A DNA stretch of 64,000 nt from Salinibacillus kushneri (GTDB taxonomy: Bacteria; Bacillota; Bacilli; Bacillales; Alkalibacillaceae), in contig NZ_FOHJ01000002.1 in NCBI RefSeq assembly GCF_900111405.1, positions 375,407-439,406 on the forward strand, written 5' to 3'. Below, in pieces: positions 63,917-64,000 of this stretch. Within the stretch, counting starts at the first letter, position 1. Every line of letters starts with the position of its first letter. The notes below the pieces were generated by a model. It made no database searches. It was not told the origin of the DNA and was given only the letters and a program-made list of their open reading frames with translations. Made by a program: the position numbers and the translations under genes.

Positions 63917-64000
63917 TTTATTGGAGAGTTTGATCCTGGCTCAGGACGAACGCTGGCGGCGTGCCTAATACATGCAAGTCGAGCGCGGGAAGCAGGCTGA
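63917..64000 (+). rRNA. 16S ribosomal RNA, 5' end (cut by window edge)
   Basis: The sequence from TTTATTGGAGAGTTTGATCC onwards contains the universal 27F site (AGAGTTTGATCCTGGCTCAG) and the conserved ACGAACGCTGGCGGCGTGCC. Only about 84 bases are present. The last bases (GAGCGCGGGAAGCAGGCTGA) belong to variable region V1 and are close to Oceanobacillus/Virgibacillus-type sequences. The exact mature 5' end was placed by analogy with B. subtilis. Confidence 0.95.

Overview
The window looks like chromosomal DNA of a Bacillaceae species. The coding sequence is AT-rich, with strong AGGAGG-type ribosome sites and intrinsic terminators. Gene content and order follow the Bacillus subtilis chromosome closely (ydcA-acpS-ydcC-alr-ndoAI-ndoA-rsbRSTUVW-sigB-rsbX-tex-cmpA-ydcK, then tRNAs). 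The 84 bases of 16S rRNA at the right edge resemble the Oceanobacillus/Virgibacillus/Lentibacillus group, but that is too little to name a genus. I see no prophage, CRISPR array or intact insertion sequence.

Layout. 1-6060: the end of a TPR regulator, typA, a crotonase-family gene, an XRE/TPR regulator and a TPP riboswitch controlling thiT. 6100-18700: a complete branched-chain amino acid block. ilvE-ilvD lie behind a sigma-A promoter with a CodY-like box, then a leucine-type T-box leader, then ilvB-ilvH-ilvC-leuA-leuB-leuC-leuD-ilvA. 19000-25100: prfC, a 35-codon orphan gene, a cobalamin riboswitch with btuF-btuC-btuD, and a DUF368 polyprenyl-phosphate transporter gene. 25200-32300: histidine biosynthesis, with hisJ divergent from hisZ-G-B-H-A-F-I-C and no hisD. 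32500-48600: accessory genes, including a cadA-type P-type ATPase with an in-frame TGA at the first cysteine of its CxxC motif, a GNAT acetyltransferase, a frameshifted pepF, MOSC, VOC and LLM oxidoreductase genes, a cysteine hydrolase, an Ecs-like ABC exporter, a methyltransferase, yppG, degV and an EamA permease gene broken by one stop codon. 48700-62500: the syntenic block with rhomboid, acpS, alanine racemase, the MazEF-type toxin-antitoxin pair and the whole sigma-B partner-switching module, with a sigma-B-type promoter before rsbV. 62640-64000: twelve tRNA genes and the start of 16S rRNA.

Working together. Leucine, isoleucine and valine synthesis is probably controlled by CodY at the operon promoter and by uncharged tRNA-Leu at the internal T-box. 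B12 uptake and thiamine uptake are each under their own riboswitch. The stressosome (RsbR, RsbS, RsbT) feeds through RsbU, RsbV and RsbW to SigB, and RsbX gives feedback.

Points for a second look. The TGA in cadA is the main one. Three other genes carry one-base lesions or look as if they do (pepF, the EamA gene and the ilvA start), so sequencing error or recent gene decay must be excluded before any recoding claim. There are three copies of one short repeat family with inverted termini and two copies of a second family. An unoccupied ICEBs1-type attachment core lies in tRNA-Leu(GAG). Sixteen-base perfect palindromes precede the XRE/TPR regulator and the cysteine hydrolase.
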